A stretch of DNA of 7,983 bases, taken from the NCBI GenBank assembly GCA_900754805.1, contig CAAEEE010000233.1, positions 1-7,983 on the forward strand. The letters are read 5' to 3'. The number at the start of each line of letters is the position of its first letter. The stretch's first letter is position 1. Shown piece by piece: positions 6,622 to 7,983 of this stretch. The notes under the pieces were generated by a model. It saw nothing but the letters and a program-made list of their open reading frames with translations. It ran no database searches and was not told the origin of the DNA. A program made the translations under genes and the position numbers. The DNA is from Clostridia bacterium. GTDB lineage: Bacteria; Bacillota; Clostridia; Peptostreptococcales; Anaerovoracaceae.

Positions 6622-7650
6622 TTAAAAGCATACCAGAATCCATGTCACGAAGTAAATCGCAGTTCCATCATACGGAGAACCTAAGCCTCTTGGAGAGCCG
6701 TTCCTCATTTTACGAATGAAAAGGTACGCACTTTCATTGCCGCCCTTAAAGGTTACTTCTTCAATGTAATCTTCATAGGATTGTGTTAAATAGTCGATAA
6801 CCGCTTCCGGGCTTGCGTACCGAGAGAAATAGTTTCTTTGCGAGCCGCTGATGTAATATGTGCCACCCTCCGGTGCATATCCCGGATATTCGCCTGCGGC
6901 TTCGTCCCATGCGCCCTCTCTTTCGTCTGCCACAACGAAGTTCGGATAATTCTTCTTCGCCCAAGCCTTTACATTTTCCTGTACGGTTTCAAAGATATAG
7001 TCGATGTTCTCTGCAGTGATTTTTTCCTTTGCGGTCTGTTCCTTAGACCACTTGCCATAGACTTTCTTTCCGCTTACTGTCTTATATGCTCTGACGCGGA
7101 ACTTATATACTGTATCGTCTTGCCAAATACCAATGCTTGCACGAGTTTTCGATGCAAACTTCTTCATATACTGTGCAACTGTGTACTTATTTTCAGTAAG
7201 ATTTCCATTTTTATCAGTTCCATAACGCCAAATGTATCCTTTCTTTGTATAGGACTTGGCATTTCTTTTCAGTTCCGCTTTCGCATCCTTTAAGCGAGAT
7301 TCATAAGTATAAAAATAGCAACGCTTATTTGTTCTATCTTCAGTTAGATTACTGTCTTTATCATAGTAGTAGTTCTTCCAACCACTCCACTTTCCGTCAC
7401 GCTTATAGTTAATCTGCTGTTCATAGCCGGTAGCCCCCTTTACTGCCGTCCATTCAATCGCAAGTCCGCTTGTACTATGTGGGTCTACCTCTTTGATACT
7501 GTGAGCTTCCGTATTTTCATAAAAGCCGCAACCCACATAGGTAATCTTCGGTGTGCCGACTGTGGGTTTCTTTGTGGTCGCCGAGGCGAAGCTGACTGAA
7601 GTCAGCGCAACGGCGAGTGCTAATATCGTAGAAATGAGTTTCTTTTTCAT
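6622..7650 (-). CDS. Exported protein with a split fibronectin-III-like domain
   Basis: This is a secreted or surface-associated protein of 342 residues (344 if started at the ATG at 7656; numbering below follows the longer form). A signal peptide is clear: MKKK, a hydrophobic core LISTILALAVALTSVSF and an ASA cleavage site after residue 26. Residues 63-95 (LAIEWTAVKGATGYEQQINYK...) and 181-211 (TVYKFRVRAYKTVSGKKVYGKW) are the first and last strands of a bacterial fibronectin-III fold. They are separated by about 85 Lys/Tyr-rich residues rather than the usual short middle strands. Residues 215-344 match no family I recognise; they are rich in Gly, Tyr and acidic residues and end in a hydrophobic AIYFVTWILVCF. 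I chose 7650 because AAAGGAG lies six bases before it and directly abuts 7656. No wall-sorting signal or catalytic motif is seen. The gene has its own promoter and terminator and lies upstream of the adhesin. The function is unknown; binding or accessory surface protein is a guess. Confidence 0.85.
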   Translation of the reverse strand: MKKKLISTILALAVALTSVSFASATTKKPTVGTPKITYVGCGFYENTEAHSIKEVDPHSTSGLAIEWTAVKGATGYEQQINYKRDGKWSGWKNYYYDKDSNLTEDRTNKRCYFYTYESRLKDAKAELKRNAKSYTKKGYIWRYGTDKNGNLTENKYTVAQYMKKFASKTRASIGIWQDDTVYKFRVRAYKTVSGKKVYGKWSKEQTAKEKITAENIDYIFETVQENVKAWAKKNYPNFVVADEREGAWDEAAGEYPGYAPEGGTYYISGSQRNYFSRYASPEAVIDYLTQSYEDYIEEVTFKGGNESAYLFIRKMRNGSPRGLGSPYDGTAIYFVTWILVCF

Positions 7651-7656
7651 TTTCAT

Positions 7657-7663
7657 CTCCTTT
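7657..7663 (-). promoter_or_regulatory. Ribosome binding site deciding the start at 7650
   Basis: AAAGGAG ends immediately before the ATG at 7656 but lies six bases before the second ATG at 7650, which is the normal spacing. A weaker GAGGGAG seven bases before 7656 keeps the longer form possible. Confidence 0.7.
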
Positions 7664-7688
7664 CTCCCTCGTCTCGAGGTCTACTAAA

Positions 7689-7717
7689 ATGATACATGAT
7701 TGAAGTTAATTGTGCAA
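7689..7717 (-). promoter_or_regulatory. Sigma-A-type promoter for the FN3-like protein gene
   Basis: On the minus strand TTGCAC (7712-7717) and TATCAT (7689-7694) are separated by exactly 17 bases in an A/T-rich setting. The predicted start of transcription is near 7682, giving a leader of about 30 bases before the ATG. Each box matches its consensus at four or more positions. Confidence 0.7.
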
Positions 7718-7748
7718 GAAGTTAGTGTGCGACTAAGTTCACTTGCTT

Positions 7749-7758
7749 GAATCGATTC
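7749..7758. repeat. 10-base perfect palindrome upstream of the minus-strand promoter
   Basis: GAATCGATTC is a perfect palindrome, flanked loosely by TTCAC (7739-7743) and GTGAA (7760-7764). It lies about 30 bases upstream of the TTGCAC box, where a regulator could bind. Operator function is inferred from symmetry only. The rest of 7718-7817 is A/T-rich and shows no gene. Confidence 0.3.
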
Positions 7759-7817
7759 GGTGAATGAACTTTTTCATTTTACTACAGGGTATTTATCTGA
7801 TTATTTTTTTGTTTTCA

Positions 7818-7846
7818 TTGACATCTTCGGGTAAGTGGTGTAGTCT
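7818..7846 (+). promoter_or_regulatory. Plus-strand promoter facing right
   Basis: TTGACA (7818-7823) is a perfect -35 box, 17 bases before TAGTCT (7841-7846, four of six matches). Transcription would begin near 7853, at the left arm of the structured element, and read out of the window. It points away from both genes here, so it serves something to the right. Confidence 0.6.
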
Positions 7847-7852
7847 ATAGAA

Positions 7853-7971
7853 AAAGGATTACCGCTTTTCGCACGGCGGTTCCGTCAAACGTATTTAACA
7901 GAAACCGTCAAACGCATTGTTTGGCGGTTTTTCCTTTCGGAAAGTGACGAAACCGCCTATCAGTAATCCTT
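7853..7971 (+). ncRNA. Structured leader or small RNA with competing hairpins
   Basis: Directly after the plus-strand promoter, AAGGATTAC (7854-7862) pairs perfectly with GTAATCCTT (7963-7971), closing a 118-base segment. Inside, AAACCGTCAAAC (7902-7913) pairs with GTTTGGCGGTTT (7919-7930), while GGCGGTTT (7923-7930) can instead pair with AAACCGCC (7950-7957) around a TTTCC/GGAAA stem. CCGTCAAACG occurs twice (7882-7891 and 7905-7914). I do not recognise a known RNA family. It could be an attenuating leader for a gene beyond 7983, a free small RNA, or a short inverted-repeat element. No convincing open frame lies in it. Confidence 0.45.
7902..7932 (+). terminator. Terminator-like hairpin inside the plus-strand leader
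   Basis: A 12-pair stem with a five-base loop (GCATT) runs into five T residues (7928-7932, three of them in the stem), then CCTTT. One position is a U-G pair in plus-strand RNA but an A-C mismatch in minus-strand RNA, favouring plus-strand function. Its right arm is shared with an alternative stem, as in attenuators. Confidence 0.45.
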
Positions 7972-7983
7972 ATTCTAACTTAG

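Noticed and set aside
6838..7293. 151-codon plus-strand open frame with hydrophobic, Cys-rich product
   Set aside because: It is antisense to the FN3-like protein gene, which has its own promoter, ribosome site and terminator. The apparent hydrophobicity comes from the complement of Lys- and Glu-rich codons.
7854..7971. The segment with 9-base terminal inverted repeats as a miniature transposable element
   Set aside because: No flanking target-site duplication is evident and a promoter leads straight into it, so a structured RNA explains it better; a genome-wide copy search could reopen this.

Overview
The window fits a Gram-positive, probably Clostridia/Lachnospiraceae-type, gut bacterium or a mobile element carried by one. 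The reasons are the purine-rich AAAGGAG/GGGGG ribosome binding sites, the moderate base composition, and an exported surface protein built from a thioester domain and CnaB/SpaA-type isopeptide modules. Proteins of this kind are often cargo of integrative conjugative elements in Clostridia. No conjugation, integrase or sortase gene is visible here, so placement on a mobile element is inference from family knowledge.

Layout: both supported genes lie on the minus strand and read right to left. At the right is a 342-344 residue exported protein (6622-7650, with an alternative start at 7656). It has a good sigma-A-type promoter at 7689-7717, a split fibronectin-III-like fold and an unrecognised C-terminal region. 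Its stop codon is followed by an intrinsic terminator (6559-6592). After a 219-base gap comes one open frame running from 6402 to base 1 and off the left edge: 2134 codons with no stop. This is the N-terminal part of a giant surface adhesin. It has a signal peptide, a Cys107/Gln181 thioester domain, several CnaB/SpaA-like modules, a Cys-rich patch and a Ca-loop-like motif. Its C-terminus, where a sorting signal would be expected, is outside the window.

The right end (7741-7983) holds no gene. It has a plus-strand promoter-like pair (TTGACA, 17 bases, TAGTCT) followed at once by a compact segment of competing inverted repeats closed by a 9-base terminal stem. This looks like a regulatory leader or small RNA reading rightwards out of the window, and it is the least explained part of the sequence.

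Both proteins are exported and lie in the same orientation, so they probably contribute to one cell-surface function such as adhesion to host or matrix. The giant gene has no obvious promoter of its own, so it may depend on read-through of the terminator after the smaller gene. Long plus-strand open frames across 682-7293 are antisense shadows of these two genes and are not annotated.
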